Source: Siphonodentalium dalli
Taxonomy: Eukaryota; Mollusca; Scaphopoda; Gadilida; Siphonodentaliidae
Reading direction: 5' to 3'
Assembly (NCBI GenBank): GCA_032622095.1
Contig: CP136066.1
Span: 186,716,716-186,780,715, forward strand
DNA length: 64,000 nt
The first letter of the stretch is position 1. Each line of letters starts with the position of its first letter. The position numbers were made by a program, and so were the translations under genes. Positions 22,171 through 34,700 of this stretch are shown in pieces. A model generated the notes under the pieces. The model was not told where the DNA came from. It saw only the letters and a list, made by a program, of their open reading frames with translations, and did not search any database.

Positions 22171-25100
22171 ATCATTAAAATGACATTAATACGGATTATT
22201 CAAATCATTTAATCAATTTGAAACAACAGCCTCATTCACAAATCAATTATCAAATCTTTGCAGGGCCCTACCATGTATACAGCACATGTGATGTATATAA
22301 TTTTGTATATTATTTTTACCCTGGTCCCTGGAATGTCACATGGAACATGACAAAAAAAGGCGTGCAATTGCTAAGTTTGATTTGAGATATGAATATTATA
22401 TGTGATTAATGGTAGAAAAAGGCTCTTGACCAACATTAGTTCACACTGCAGTTCATTTCCTTATAATTTTTCTCAGCAACGATACTGTTGTTAATTATGA
22501 TCAATGCATTCAGTTATAGGCACACAAATCAGACTTATAATACATGGACATATTTGTCTGTTATATTTTGTTAAGGAAGTATATTAAATGGTTTTTCTTG
22601 ACATGTTTCTTTGTTTTGTTAATTCTTACTATGGATTTTAAATAAATTAAACATTCATAATCTCATCAAATGAATATAACTGGCCTTTGGTAGCAGTACA
22701 CAATTTCGAGGGTTTGACGGTTTAATTATTTTACAAAATTGGGAAAGTTCACAAATAAGTGAAAAATTGGAATGCATAACATGATTTTCAAGCAAACTAT
22801 TGTGTGTTTGATAATAGGAAAATTGCCCAATTCTCTTCCCCAAATTCTGTTATCTTTTTTTAAAATTGCTATGATAGCTTTTTTTCTATTTCAAATATTT
22901 CTCAGCTGTATCAGGTAGAGGAAGCTTATTTACTGAAATTTGCTCGGTATGGTCTGCTTTTGGGTTGAAAATGGTCAATTTTAGATAAAAGATAGGTAAA
23001 ATTGAGTGATTGTGTGTGCAAACCAAGGGGCCATAACTGAGTGACAAATTGTACGAAGAAGCCAAAGTACAGACATTTATTTACACCTCTGACCTCTCCC
23101 TGTCGAAAATGAAAAATGCTTGATGGGACCTATGCCATAGAAATGGTTCAACATAGATTTGAAGTACAGTACACCCTCCCTGCTGGAAATTGTGCATTGC
23201 TACCTTATGTTGCTCTCTATTACAAGTTTGGACTTAGACAAAGTTGGTTGAGAAGCCATCGAAATTTCCTCCCGGGAATTGAAGAAATAAGTCATTACTC
23301 AACATTAGATTATACCAGTTAGAAATTTCTTCAGTTAGATGAACCTTGACAGCTATTATCAATTAATAGGTAATGTTGCCAATGGGTATAATCATATAAA
23401 TATTCATATTACCCAAAATGTTCCCAAGCTGGTGGCATAATTGGCATTACCCCAATATCATCATGACTTTTTTATGATCTATCTGATCAATAAACTGCAA
23501 AACTGTTTGCATATTCCATCTATAACCCTTAAGGCCCATGCAGATGGTGATGCATGCATCGTAAGCAATGCCAAACGCACGGCCTAATAATAGTGTCAGC
23601 ACGTTATTAATTTGGGAGAAAATCACTATTATTTGGCATTGAGATATTGAGTGAAATTGCCATCACTATTATTATTTTCAGCATAAATCACCATCCATTA
23701 CAATTATTAGGCACCTGAGAGTAGGTGTTTGTTCCCAAAGACATAATTGTTATTATGGAGATATATCGGTGAAATCTTAGTCAAATCTAGGTGTTTAAGA
23801 CCAATACTGGCATTAAATTATAAGAAATAGCTCTTGTTCAGACTTAATTAGGTTATGACTCATGAGTTAAAAGTTTGAAGACAAATTTACTCCAACACGC
23901 ATTATAGAATTTATCTTAAATTTTTTTGGTTATAACTGCATAACCTTAATCAAAACAGAGTTATTTCTTAAAGGGATGGGTGGCCTTCATTGTAGGTTAT
24001 AATTTAGAAATAACATTTATCAAATTATGATAATTTCCTCAAGAATTTACTAATAGTATAGCATAATGATGATATGAATGAGATATTATTCACAAAACAC
24101 GCTTTGTGTCCAAGAAAATATAGGTCGAGTGTTGATTAGTCAATTGCAAAAAATACAGTCACAATATTGCATCATTTCCTTATTTTGATACGCGCACATT
24201 ATGTAAAACCCCTAATTTTGTTGCATCTACAACTTACAACTCACAATAATACTCATAGTAAATACAAACTAGATTGGCAATAACAATTACTGGTATATTA
24301 TGTATACGTTTTCTGTCTGATCATTTCCCAATCATGAAGTAACGTGGATTAGCTTGATTTTGAACTGACAGTGGGTAAAATGAATAAAATTTGGTGTGAT
24401 TTGAATGCAATTGTTGATGGCGCCAATAATTTTATCTCCGCCTTCCACAGCACAACAGAACATTTTCATTAGACGATCTGTTTAGTTAGTTCCAAGTGAT
24501 TGTCTATAAACAAACAGTTCTATAACATTTTTTATGTTTGTTTACATAACAAAGCATACAAACATGACAATAACATGTGATGTATTATGTATGCAATATT
24601 TATGATTGGTATATAAGAACAACATCTGTCTATTAGATAATATTCTTTGTTTATGGAGATTTTAGTGGATGGGACTATTTTAACAGCTATACGGTGAAGG
24701 CTGCCCGTATCTTTAAGTAGACCGGGGTATCAAACTCAGAAATCTTGCAGTGTCAGTGAAAGATCGAGGGATTGTTTGGGGACACCTGTTTTTGGGCAAT
24801 GATATGCTGAAGGCATATCCTGAAGGTCTGAGCGGAAGGAGGTTCTGGAGTGGGGTGACCCCTCCTGATGGTGGGGGTTTTCCCCCTGGATTTTTTTTTT
24901 AATCCATTGCATTGAGAGCTAATCTAGGGCTCTTTGAGTTATTATTTTGAATTTTACTGAGGTCAATTTGATCAAGTTTCTCTTGCATAACTTTTGAATT
25001 TTTTTAGATATGTATGGATTGGAAATTGAGATATCTTTTGGTTCAATGGATTATGCTTATCCTGCTTGAAATGAGACACATACATAATATACTAGTACAG

Positions 25101-25548
25101 AAACAATGTCTATTAAGTTAGTAATTACTATTAGTACTAATCTCTTTGTTAATTTTCCATTTGGTATTATGAGATCCCACCTGATAACCAGGTTGATTTG
25201 ATCAAATTGCAATTATTCCAGTACTGTATTTGATTGAAATACTGAAGTATGAAGGCTGAATGATAACAAACCTGAACTCAAACTATTTGAAGTTTTCACA
25301 GGTGAAAGCTAGATAAAGCCAAACATACTTTACAGTATGATTGATAATGATTCCAACTGTTAAACTTAAATCTTTTTGTAAACTTAAATTTCTTATGTCA
25401 ATATATATAAATATATAAATGTTTGTATCTTGTTACTAGTATGATATGAATTGGGACCTAAATTGAAATTATTTTTAAAAAAAATGTATGAAAAATGGCC
25501 TGGATATGTCCCTGAGTGTGATATTAGATATTCTAACAGTACAAGTTA
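22171..25548. other. Intergenic A+T-rich region with repeat fragments
   Basis: No gene recognised. Repeats noted: 23,578-23,730 is related to the TA-flanked element at 25,551-25,728 ('CCTAATAATAGTG' and 'AATTATTAGGCACCTGAGAGTA'). 23,965-24,120 matches about 31,885-32,045 ('GGTTATAATTTA', 'TTTCCTCAAGAAT', 'ATAGTATAG.ATAATGAT', 'CACAAAACA'). 24,690-24,900 is a G+C-richer island of unknown nature. The open frame at 23116-23322 (68 codons) has no recognised similarity. Confidence 0.4.
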
Positions 25549-25550
25549 TA

Positions 25551-25728
25551 CTATCAGGTGCCTAATAATCGCGAGGGCCTAATAATAGTGATGGATGGTG
25601 ATCTATGCTGAAAATAATAATAGTGATGGCAATTTCACTAGATGCCTCCATGCCAAATAATAATAGATCATTGGAAATTTTCTCCAAAATTAATAAGCGT
25701 GCCGGCACTATTATTAGGCACCTGAGAG
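25551..25728. mobile_element. TA-flanked MITE abutting the FLCN 3' end
   Basis: Terminal inverted repeats of about 19 bp (CTATCAGGTGCCTAATAAT / inverted CTCTCAGGTGCCTAATAAT) between TA dinucleotides (25549-25550, 25729-25730). It ends 21 bp from the FLCN stop codon, so it probably lies within the FLCN 3' UTR. A diverged relative is at 23,578-23,722. Confidence 0.65.
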
Positions 25729-25749
25729 TACACGTATTTCAGTGTTTCC

Positions 25750-27402
25750 TCAGTCCAGAACGTTCTGCTGTATTTTGGATGCTGAAAGTATATGAGTTCT
25801 GTATTGCACACTGAGTCCTGTCATCCAGAATTTTAAAAGTTCTTTATCCTCTTCCTTGGCTCCAACAACACTGAGCAACTTCCTCGTGTCCTCATCTGAT
25901 CTATTACCTCCAGCTTTAGTGAACTTGAATAAAACTTTTACTTTGTTCATGAATTCTTCTTTGATGCAGCAAAGAGATTGTTCAATGACGGAGTCTGTTA
26001 AATTTTCATTTTGGAGAACGTCTTCTATTCTTGATAAGACTTGTGGCGCTTCATTTGGTAATGTGAATGGACTGCTCAGTCGGAAGTTATACTGAGAGAA
26101 TTGAATAGGTAATAATGCTGCAGCAACCATACTACTCTCCGCACGGCGAACAGGAATAATGTCCACCAAAATGAACCTCTCACTCGAAATGACATGTGGT
26201 GGAATTGACACTTCCTCTTTCAGGCCAAGGAAATTACATTTCCATGATTCTTCATAAGTTGTGCTATATGGAATCAACCGACAACAGCCTTTTGGAAGCA
26301 ATTGCTTGAGAGCGTTAAAGAAAGACATCAAAATTCTCTTATCGTCACTAATCGCTATAATTTGATTTCCAAGAATTGCGTGATGGGCCAATTTATGAAA
26401 ATCATCATATGTTAATACTTTCACCAGCTGTTTGATATTATTGGAGCTGTCTAGTTCACTTGTTTCAATGTCATGTAATACCTCAACATTTTCACCTGGT
26501 TGTTCATTCATTTCTTGTTTGAACAATTTTATGAAACCTTCCTCTGTTTCTTCTTGTTTCTCCATATCAATAACTGAATCTTCTGTCGGAGGACCCTCTA
26601 ATAATGATTCTGTTATTCTATTTCCACATACTTTGAGAATCCAAACAAAGCTCATATGTAAAGTCCTGAATACGTTTCTATCATTAACCAGTTCCAGAAT
26701 TGATCTACCAGGATTATTTGCCCCTCGTTGGTGGATGAAGTTAGCGGGATTTGTAGATGACGATAACCTGTAGGCCCTCTGTGGACATTTCTTCTGTTCA
26801 TCATCATGTACAGACTGAGCTTTGCCTTGAAGATACTCAACTATAGTCCTTACATTGGGAACAAGGAAAGGCCAAGAATTAAGTAAATACACCTTGTCCA
26901 TCATTATTACAAGTATGCTGTATAATCGTTGAAACCCGCGGGCTTGACTGTCTCGCAAGTAGAATGTATAGCTCAAAACTTGTCCCCGATGTTCATCTCC
27001 GAAAAAGATAGGTCCCTCTCTGCCAGGGCATACCTCGCAACTAAGGCTCCTGATGCACGCCTGTCTGACCAGTGAGAATATATGTGAACGTGGATGTTGA
27101 GTACTAACATATATCACTTTTGCCTCCTCATCGTGACTGACATAACCAGATTGAACAGATGAACACCCTTCACAAAGTTCCTGCCGAAGGTGCACTGCTG
27201 TGGTAGGACCTTCATTGCATGCATCACCGTGATCACGTAGTATATTCCTGTTTCCCTCCAAAGAGAAAACTCCCGCTTCCACTCCTAAACATCCATTTTG
27301 TTCTTGTGGATCAACTTCATTCGGGTGAAATGGTCTTGTGCAATATATAATTCTTGGTCCATGTCTTTCACAGAAATGACATAAAGCTAAAATGGCATTC
27401 AT
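25750..27402 (-). CDS. FLCN: Folliculin (FLCN), single-exon gene
   Basis: 550 residues, start to stop without an intron. Folliculin pairs with FNIP proteins at the lysosome and stimulates GTP hydrolysis by RagC/D, controlling mTORC1 and TFEB signalling. The sequence keeps the family start M-N-A-I-(L/V)-A-L-C-H-F-C, the central block RSLSCEVCPGREGPIFFG (residues 118-135) and ARGFQR (154-159), whose first Arg (R155) I believe aligns with the catalytic arginine finger. The C-terminal DENN half is also kept, ending in K-V-K-V-L-F-K-F-T-K and L-L-K-F-W-M-T-G-L-S, and length is close to the human 579. N-terminal longin-type domain about 85-250, DENN-type about 320-540. Vertebrate FLCN has many coding exons, so an intronless form implies massive intron loss or a retrocopy; no poly(A) tract or target duplication is visible. 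Confidence 0.92.
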   Translation of the reverse strand: MNAILALCHFCERHGPRIIYCTRPFHPNEVDPQEQNGCLGVEAGVFSLEGNRNILRDHGDACNEGPTTAVHLRQELCEGCSSVQSGYVSHDEEAKVIYVSTQHPRSHIFSLVRQACIRSLSCEVCPGREGPIFFGDEHRGQVLSYTFYLRDSQARGFQRLYSILVIMMDKVYLLNSWPFLVPNVRTIVEYLQGKAQSVHDDEQKKCPQRAYRLSSSTNPANFIHQRGANNPGRSILELVNDRNVFRTLHMSFVWILKVCGNRITESLLEGPPTEDSVIDMEKQEETEEGFIKLFKQEMNEQPGENVEVLHDIETSELDSSNNIKQLVKVLTYDDFHKLAHHAILGNQIIAISDDKRILMSFFNALKQLLPKGCCRLIPYSTTYEESWKCNFLGLKEEVSIPPHVISSERFILVDIIPVRRAESSMVAAALLPIQFSQYNFRLSSPFTLPNEAPQVLSRIEDVLQNENLTDSVIEQSLCCIKEEFMNKVKVLFKFTKAGGNRSDEDTRKLLSVVGAKEEDKELLKFWMTGLSVQYRTHILSASKIQQNVLD

Positions 27403-28039
27403 TGCTCCAGTCCAGGTTCTTGAATTCTTTACAATTTACTTGATGAGTGACACTGACAACTTGATGGTTGCTTTTGTATCAACAGTTCAAACTACAACTT
27501 GTGATGTTCGGTAAATGCGAATACACCTCGTGACTGGGAGTCATATTGCATGAAAACTCATTTGTTTGTAAATAAAGAACTGCTACTCCGTATACCACCC
27601 GCGTGTTCCGAGCGTGTCAGTCGAGTAGATCCGAGCTGACCACTTCTGACATTCTCAAGTCCCAGACCCTTGCGACAGAAACAGTACGGAAACCATAGAC
27701 TATACCCATGGGTATCCCCGAATTTTATAGGAGTCAGCCAGATAATATAGAACGGGAAAGTTCTATACATTCCCAGCCCACGACATTCCCGAATTCACTT
27801 CCGGTAACTTTTGTCTGCCCGAACATGTTGATTGAATAGACCCTTTAGGGTTTACTTCCGGGTTATTAAAACCTGAGGTAAACAAACCTGCAAACACTTT
27901 TATTTGAACATTTTATCAACGCCGTTGTCGGTTTTGTTCATGAAAAATTCAAGATATCATACTGAACTGTTTAAAGTTTGATCCAGTAATGTCAGTATGT
28001 AGAAACAGAGCACTTTCACAACGGTGCACCTACAACCAA
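27403..28039 (-). promoter_or_regulatory. FLCN: FLCN upstream region
   Basis: The 640 bases 5' of the FLCN start codon (minus-strand sense) contain no recognisable gene. G+C content is higher than the surrounding intergenic DNA around 27,590-27,860, as often seen near housekeeping promoters. No TATA box or specific site can be called with confidence. Confidence 0.3.
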
Positions 28040-28048
28040 ATCAACACT

Positions 28049-28385
28049 GGTTGGCGATTATCGCAATACGATAGGGGAACACTGTGTGCGTAAGCCGTAA
28101 CGTAACTATCGCAAGTATAACGTACTCTGAAAACTACTTATCGCCAAATTCATGCTTCAAACATTTTAAACATGTCATCTTCAGCTTCTTTTATTTTATT
28201 TTTTATGAAAATGAATAATAAATGGGGTGATAAATATGTATATAACGACAAATAGTATCAAATTGGCCATTTTCCCGTGAAACTCAGGACAGGCAAGCCA
28301 GGTAGTAGGTACAAAAATTGGTGAAATATGATTATGAGTACGAACGTAAAAGTGTTCCCCTATCGTATTGCGATAATTGCCAAAC
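28049..28385. mobile_element. Mutator-like MITE with 9-bp target duplication
   Basis: A 337-bp element between perfect 9-base copies of ATCAACACT (28040-28048 and 28386-28394). Its inverted terminal repeats read GGTTGGCGATTATCGCAATA / inverted GTTTGGCAATTATCGCAATA and continue into ACGATAGGGGAACACT. It is unrelated in sequence to the 1.36-kb Mutator-like family. Confidence 0.8.
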
Positions 28386-28402
28386 ATCAACACTAGTGAC
28401 TA

Positions 28403-29583
28403 GGTCAGGGAGAACCCAAAATCGATGTACTAAACCTCGATTTGTGTAAAAAAACCTTGATCGAGGTTCTTCGAGACCATATCACCACTGGTGATATAGT
28501 GTGGAGTATTTCATCTTATACCTATGGGAAGCCAAATTCACATTTAATAATTAATTGTGCTTGATTGCGCTTAAGCACAATTACTTATTAAATGTGAATT
28601 TTGCCTCCCATAGGTGTAAGTAGTGTGACCAGACGTGGTAATATGGCTATGGTCATCCACGTCTGACCGCGGTGGTGCTTCAGCTTAGACGAGTAGCTAA
28701 TTTTTTTAAATACACTTATTTTTAAGAATCAACTAACATAGTCATTAATGTTAACAATATTGCAATATATATTAGCTCTGACACCTACCAGAACGTGTGT
28801 ATAATTCCGTAATAATTTAATCCAAAAATCCAGTCGGAAAACATGTTGACAAAACGTGGTTAAATGGCCGAAGCAGGAGGAACTAACATATCACATGACT
28901 ACGTGCGTCTCGTGCATGGCAAACATGATTCTGCAACTCGCATTACTGTACCAGGATGTTAACAGTACGCATGTGTAACAAATTGGAGTTGGTAATTTGT
29001 AAAAACTACACGCATGCGCAGATTGTAGTTCCCCTCAACTTGAATTGTATCAGGGCAACCTGAATTGTACACTCAATGTGAACGCATGTGATTACCTTGC
29101 TGTGCGCACGGGGAACTCACAGGGGGATTCATGAAATTACAGGTCACATGCAATGGTCGACGAACACACGACATGTCAGTGTTTAGGTTCTGTTATCTGT
29201 CGGATTTTAAGGATAAATGACACGTAAGTGAGTGGATGGTTTCACACTTGTATTTGTATTTAGTTGATAAATACATATGCGTTGGTCCTAATTGTTACTT
29301 TTATAGGAATTATAGCCGCCTATGTTGTTTGAAGCACGCCATGAATCTTTGATGGCGTAAGCCATGACACAAAGATCAAATGGATCTAAGGTGTAAGATG
29401 AAATACTCCACGCTATATCACTTACACTATATTACTTCCATTAGTATCATATTTGGTTTAGAGTGTTTCCCCTTATATCATGGGTGTATGTTTTGACCAG
29501 TGATCACATGGTCTCGAAGAACCTCGATCGAGGTTTTTCACACAAATCGAGGTTTAGTACATCGATTTTGGGTTCTCCCTGAC
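28403..29583. mobile_element. 1.18-kb foldback element with nested inverted repeats
   Basis: Terminal inverted repeats of about 75 bp start GGTCAGGGAGAACCCAAAAT. Just inside lies a second inverted pair (GTGGAGTATTTCATCTTA near 28,500 and TAAGATGAAATACTCCAC near 29,395). A third, local palindrome is at about 28,515-28,620 (ATTCACATTTAATAATTAAT arms). No target duplication and no transposase frame identified. Confidence 0.7.
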
Positions 29584-29662
29584 CTGATCAAGGCTTCTTC
29601 ACCGAACAACTATGATACAGATACAGATTCTGACTTAAAATGATAAAATAATATGATGTGAT

Positions 29663-29681
29663 GGGGGGGGGGGGGGGGGGG
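29663..29681 (+). repeat. Poly-G run (19 G)
   Basis: Uninterrupted G tract. Length is likely variable or uncertain in the assembly. Confidence 0.8.
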
Positions 29682-29879
29682 AGATTCGGCCGAGGAAATA
29701 TTCGGCCAGTCTTTTAATCTATTTATTAGTGCAGTGATTATGGCTTGTGTACAGCTTGGTCAATTTCTAATTAAAAGAAACTGGGGAAGCTCAAGTTGAA
29801 TGTGAAAATACGAAGTTTATGCAGTATTACATTTCCCAACATATTCTTTGTTTAGACCTAAAAGAACCACGAGAAGGTG

Positions 29880-30140
29880 TGTTAGCCGGTAACAGGACAT
29901 TTCCCCACTGCACATTTCCCCACCAGCTCTAAAATGGGCAAAGCGGACATTTCCCCACCTGGACCCACCAGACATTTCCCCACTACTCAATATCATATGC
30001 GGACATTTCCCCACCAGACGGTTCCCCACCAGTCAAAACATTCTTTGATGTCCACGATAAAGGATGTAGCATAAAGCATTTTATTAGCGGGGTAGGGAAA
30101 TGTCCAGTGAGTAAATGTCTGCTTTTGAAAGTGGGGGAAA
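29880..30140. repeat. Cluster of ACATTTCCCCAC words
   Basis: About six copies of (GG)ACATTTCCCCAC on the plus strand between 29,896 and 30,014, plus inverted GGGAAATGTCCA near 30,097 and GGGGGAAATGT near 30,133. Spacing is irregular (roughly 15-50 bp), unlike a simple minisatellite. Confidence 0.65.
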
Positions 30141-31219
30141 TGTATGTGATTTTTGTTAGCCTTGTCTGATTCTTGATTATCATTTTGAATCTCATTGAAT
30201 TGGTTTTTAATTTTATATGAAAAGCAGTCATTTGGAATGAAATAAATCAAATTATAGAGAACCAAATAAGCTGCATACAGGAAGGATTTTTACTTGAAAT
30301 TTAATAAGAGTGTCTATGTTTATTTGGATCCCGACAGTAATGACAGTACCGGTATTAACAAACTTTATTAGATGAATAATAGAATAAATTATGAAACATT
30401 TACACAAGCTGACAACAGAAGGTGTAACAGACAATACAAACAGAACAATATTGACATTTGAACTGAACTAAATTGACATTTATTCTTTATTTGAAAATAG
30501 AAAATCAAACATTTACATGTGGAGCCCGGCATTCACGTGAACCCATGAATGTGATTTATCATCTGACATGTCTTTGATCAAACTATTCAAAATGATATAT
30601 CATTTACCGTGACAGAAAAGGGTAAAGTGATGATACAATCATTTAATATTTTGTTTACATACTTTTTCTGATTTGGTCGGTTCAGGGTTCCAGGTTTACT
30701 TTTTCGAAAACCTATTTCACTTATTATTTAGATCCCAGTGTATAATAACATGATTGGACTGAAAAGTGCTACCTGAAGGATACTATTTTATTTGAAATTG
30801 AATTTTCATTGCATTTGTTTCATATCATTTGGATGTTTTAGAGAGACAACAAAATTAGTATAATATTTCAATAACAAAATGTTATTCTTTGTTAATTATA
30901 GATCTAGTTTATTTGTCATATTTGGTTTTCAACATTTTTTCAACAGAACTACCAAAAAAAATGATGTTAAATTTGATATTTTATGTTGTTGTTGTGATTG
31001 GAGGTCTGGAACCCTGAATACACCTTTAAATGTACCAAGAACAAAGAAAACTACTCTTTGAAACTCTCCCAAACGTTATTCTTTCGGCGAACACTCTGCT
31101 GCGGGGATCACAAGAACTCAGCCTCCATGAATTTTTTTTTTTATGCAGCGCAGACATACATCATATTAAAGAACAAAAAGATTCCCATGATAAAAAATCA
31201 TAATAAAAAAATTAACATG
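30141..31219. other. Intergenic A+T-rich sequence
   Basis: No recognisable gene. Short frames around 30,879-31,222 lack similarity that I can identify. Confidence 0.35.
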
Positions 31220-31613
31220 TAGTGTTAACCTATACAACCTCCGATCCAACACTCCAACATCACCGGCCATCGACAAGTCTCACTCATGGAATGCTTAGAT
31301 ACTTAAGGAATCCCTCCCATGGCAACTGATGCAGGAATAATAAGCCATCTCACAACTCTGTCGCTTCCCTCTCTTTTCCCACTATCTTCTCTCTCTCCAT
31401 CACTCTCTGGCTTACACTATCTTCGTCCATCCCTCTTACTCGCTCTTATCTCACCCTCCCTTTGATGAATTTGTTGATTGTAGCCTCAACTATTCTCCTT
31501 TTCCAACTTCTCCTCTCCCATTATCTCTTTCTCATTCTCTCCTTCTCATCCTCCCTTTTTAAATTTTTGTTATATTAATTATATAGAATGTTAGATGTTA
31601 AAAAAAAAAAAAA
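31220..31613 (+). mobile_element. Possible 3' end of a retroposon
   Basis: A G+C-richer, then strongly pyrimidine-rich stretch (31,340-31,560) runs into TATATAGAATG and ends in a tract of 13 A (about 31,600-31,613). This resembles the 3' tail of a non-LTR retroposon, but no reverse transcriptase is present and the 5' limit is unknown. Confidence 0.3.
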
Positions 31614-31763
31614 TCATTAATTGTGGGCCCAGAAAACGAGAATTTAATTTGGCCAATGTCAAAAAATCAGAATTGGCTAAAAAATTTGGCCAAATGATTT
31701 TCCCGCCCAGCGTGAAGACTGCTCATTGTCAAACTAATAGTGTGTGATTTATTTTTATTGCAG

Positions 31764-34700
31764 ATGAAGAAAATGTTTCAATCATCGAAGTCCAATATGG
31801 AGTGTTCAGAATTCAGAGAGCAAGGTAACAGATAATCAAATAACTTGTAAAAACCTTTTCAAGCAGAGTGTGACTTTCACGGTCAGGGCTTTAAAGGCAC
31901 GGATGGCCTGCATAAAGCTTCGTTATAGGTTATAATTTAAAAATTACAGTTACAAAATTAAAAAAAATTTCCTCAAGAATATAATAATAGTATAGTATAA
32001 TGATAGAATAAATGTGATATTATCCACAAAACATACTTTGTGTGAGCCGAGAGTTTGTTTATATACAGCCCAAAAAGATTGAGCGATAAGCAATACACTC
32101 AACACCGTGGCAATTTTCTTAGGAGAGTTTGATTACATGTTTCTGTATGTTCATGAAAATATCATTTTTTCTTCCAGAGATCAGAAACATTCAAGCTTAT
32201 CTTTATACAGAGATAGTTTTGCAGAATCCAGATGTCGTCAGATTGTTGCGGAATCATGATGATATATTGGATCTAGACATTTTAGTCAGTGAGTACTAAT
32301 TTGGAATTTTAGCACCTAATTATTTATTGTCAACAGCCACAGCATTCAAGCCCAGTTCTTCCACCTTCTTCCAAACCAATTCCTCAATCTCCAGCAAAGC
32401 TCATTTTACAAGGCGACAAAGGCAAAGTTCTCACCCTGGGTCACCCTATTGTACATCTGAGGTGAAGTTTGAGTTGCCTTGTAATTTTAGCACCTGCCCG
32501 AACACAATTGTTTGATAAGTCCGATGGTTGGCCGATGATAAGCGATGGGTTATTAGTTTCAGGTGTCATTACAGTAGCTTTGAAGCTCTTTGGTACAGTA
32601 ATGCCCTAATTAATCGACTCCTTAACCACAAGAATTATGGGTAATTTTTCAGAATTTAGTCGGAAATATGGCTTGTAGCCATTCATTGGAAAGCTCTCAC
32701 TTAGAGCTTTCAGATGAATGGCAACAAGCCATATTTCCGGCTTTATTTATGGCATTACTGTAATTAAGAATAGATGAATAGAAGATAATTAGTGCATATA
32801 ATATAAACATAAATGGGTTTTGCAAGTAGTTTTATTACAATTGTAGAGTGTTCTGGCGACGGGAAGGGACTCATTTTGTTTACCTTTCACAGATGCATGG
32901 TGAGGAACTAATGTTGAAACAAGTATTCATTACACTTAAAAGATGTCACTAACATCTTGGTTGACACACTCGCCATCTTTAAACAGATATGTGAAGTTTA
33001 AAATTAACTTTCAGAAATGGTTAGCATATGTTTCATTCTTATTTAGTTTACTGACATTCTCAGCCCTCTTTACCATCTCAGTATATTAGAAGAACCATTC
33101 TTATGTGTGGATACAGACTCATACAGTCTGTGTAAATCCAGACTGTAGGTTCGAGGCAAATAGAAGGCACTACTAATTGGAAAATATAGCTTTTATTGGC
33201 ATTGGAATTTAAGAATCGGTTCAGGCGTTTGTGAGTTATGGCCCTTTTTGTGATCTCCCTTGTTACGTATGCTATCTCTAGCGAAGTCTTTTTTAAAGTG
33301 GTGTGCTCATTTTAAATTGAAATATTTTTTTATTTTAACGACATGCCCCTGTGGGCACTACCATTACTCTTAAAAAGTATTTTGTCAGTGTTAGCCAACC
33401 ACAAACCACAGCAGGACAGAGCCAAGGCCAAATGGAATGACTCGTTCCTTATAAAATTGATATTGATATTGAATCAGTCTCAGGAGATAGTATCTTGGAA
33501 TTTTTAATGCGAAACTGTAATGTTATATTGTAAGGAAAGCACTATAATTATAATGGTGGTAATATAAAGCATATTGGAATGTTTCAGACTATTAAAGGCA
33601 CAGATGCGCTGGGTATTTTTGTTAAAATAATAAATAGTCACATCTGTTAAAACCGCTATAAATATGTAAATGGCATGTTATTGTCAAGATCGTACACCAT
33701 GTTGGTAAACAAAATCAATATTATGTTACAGTACAGTACGTAAAGAGTGTGTGATAAGTAAAACTCTCAACACTGGGGAGACTCCACTGATGAACTTTGG
33801 TTAAAAGTGCTGCCATGTTGTTTACAACATACCGATATATAGTGCTCGCTAATCCACACCACTCAAAATTTCGGTGTTGAATGGGTCACCGTGAATCACT
33901 CTCCCAAAAAAATATAGCCATGGTGTTTTAGGAGCATTGCATATATAAGAGAATGCATTGGCACATGGTTTTCACAAAATTTAAGAAAGCTCAAGTCATG
34001 TAAGTGTTAAGGTACCTATAACTTAAAGGCCCACTTAATTTTCGAACCCCCAGATTACTTTATATAAAATATATGCCATATTATATACCATTTGAAAGAG
34101 GACGCTCCGAAACATTGTATTATCAATTTATCCGGTGTAATAAACTGTGGACATGTTTTTGTTGAGTTGCCAATGCGTTTTGTCATCAAGATTGAAGTAA
34201 AAATCAGTATTATTTTCACTGCAGGGCGAATAACTCTATATATTAAAGATCTAGTTCTTCCCCTTTCATTGAAAAAGTTTGAATTCTGTTGCATTCTGGG
34301 TGCCAGAGGGGGGAAGTCTTCAGCAGTTTTCTATTTCTCTGTGGGCATCTTCTGAGACACAGATGTTTCTAGTAGTGATGAATTATAGTATTTTAATCAT
34401 ATTTTATGGTATAGCTTGTTATTAAAACCGTATATCAAGTCACTATAAAAAAATAATCGGGGACTCGAAAATTAAGTGGGCCTTTAAATTTGCATTTTTC
34501 AGTGACAGCTCCCAACTGTAGCTGTGGACAGATGTTCGAGATTCACCCACTAATGTACGACGACTCAGATGAAGCCAGCACGAAAAGGTACACAGACCAG
34601 ATTATGTCAGGACAGTGTGTATGCCCGCCTCCTCTTGAACGTGCAGCGATGAAAAAACTCTGTCATGTTTCCGTCATGGCACAAAATGAGAAAGCATTAG

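Noticed and set aside
23116-23322. 68-codon frame in the CRLS1-FLCN intergenic region
   Set aside because: No recognisable similarity, no splice or promoter context, and length is within chance expectation.
25555-25750. Retrotransposition marks (A-tract, target duplication) for FLCN
   Set aside because: No A-rich tract or matching flanking repeat was found. The adjacent inverted repeats belong to a TA-flanked MITE, so retrogene origin stays unproven.
31764-31824. Alternative frames for the first ASB-like coding exon
   Set aside because: One frame meets a TGA at once and the other meets a TGA in exon 2; only the frame starting M-K-K-M stays open into the ankyrin exons.
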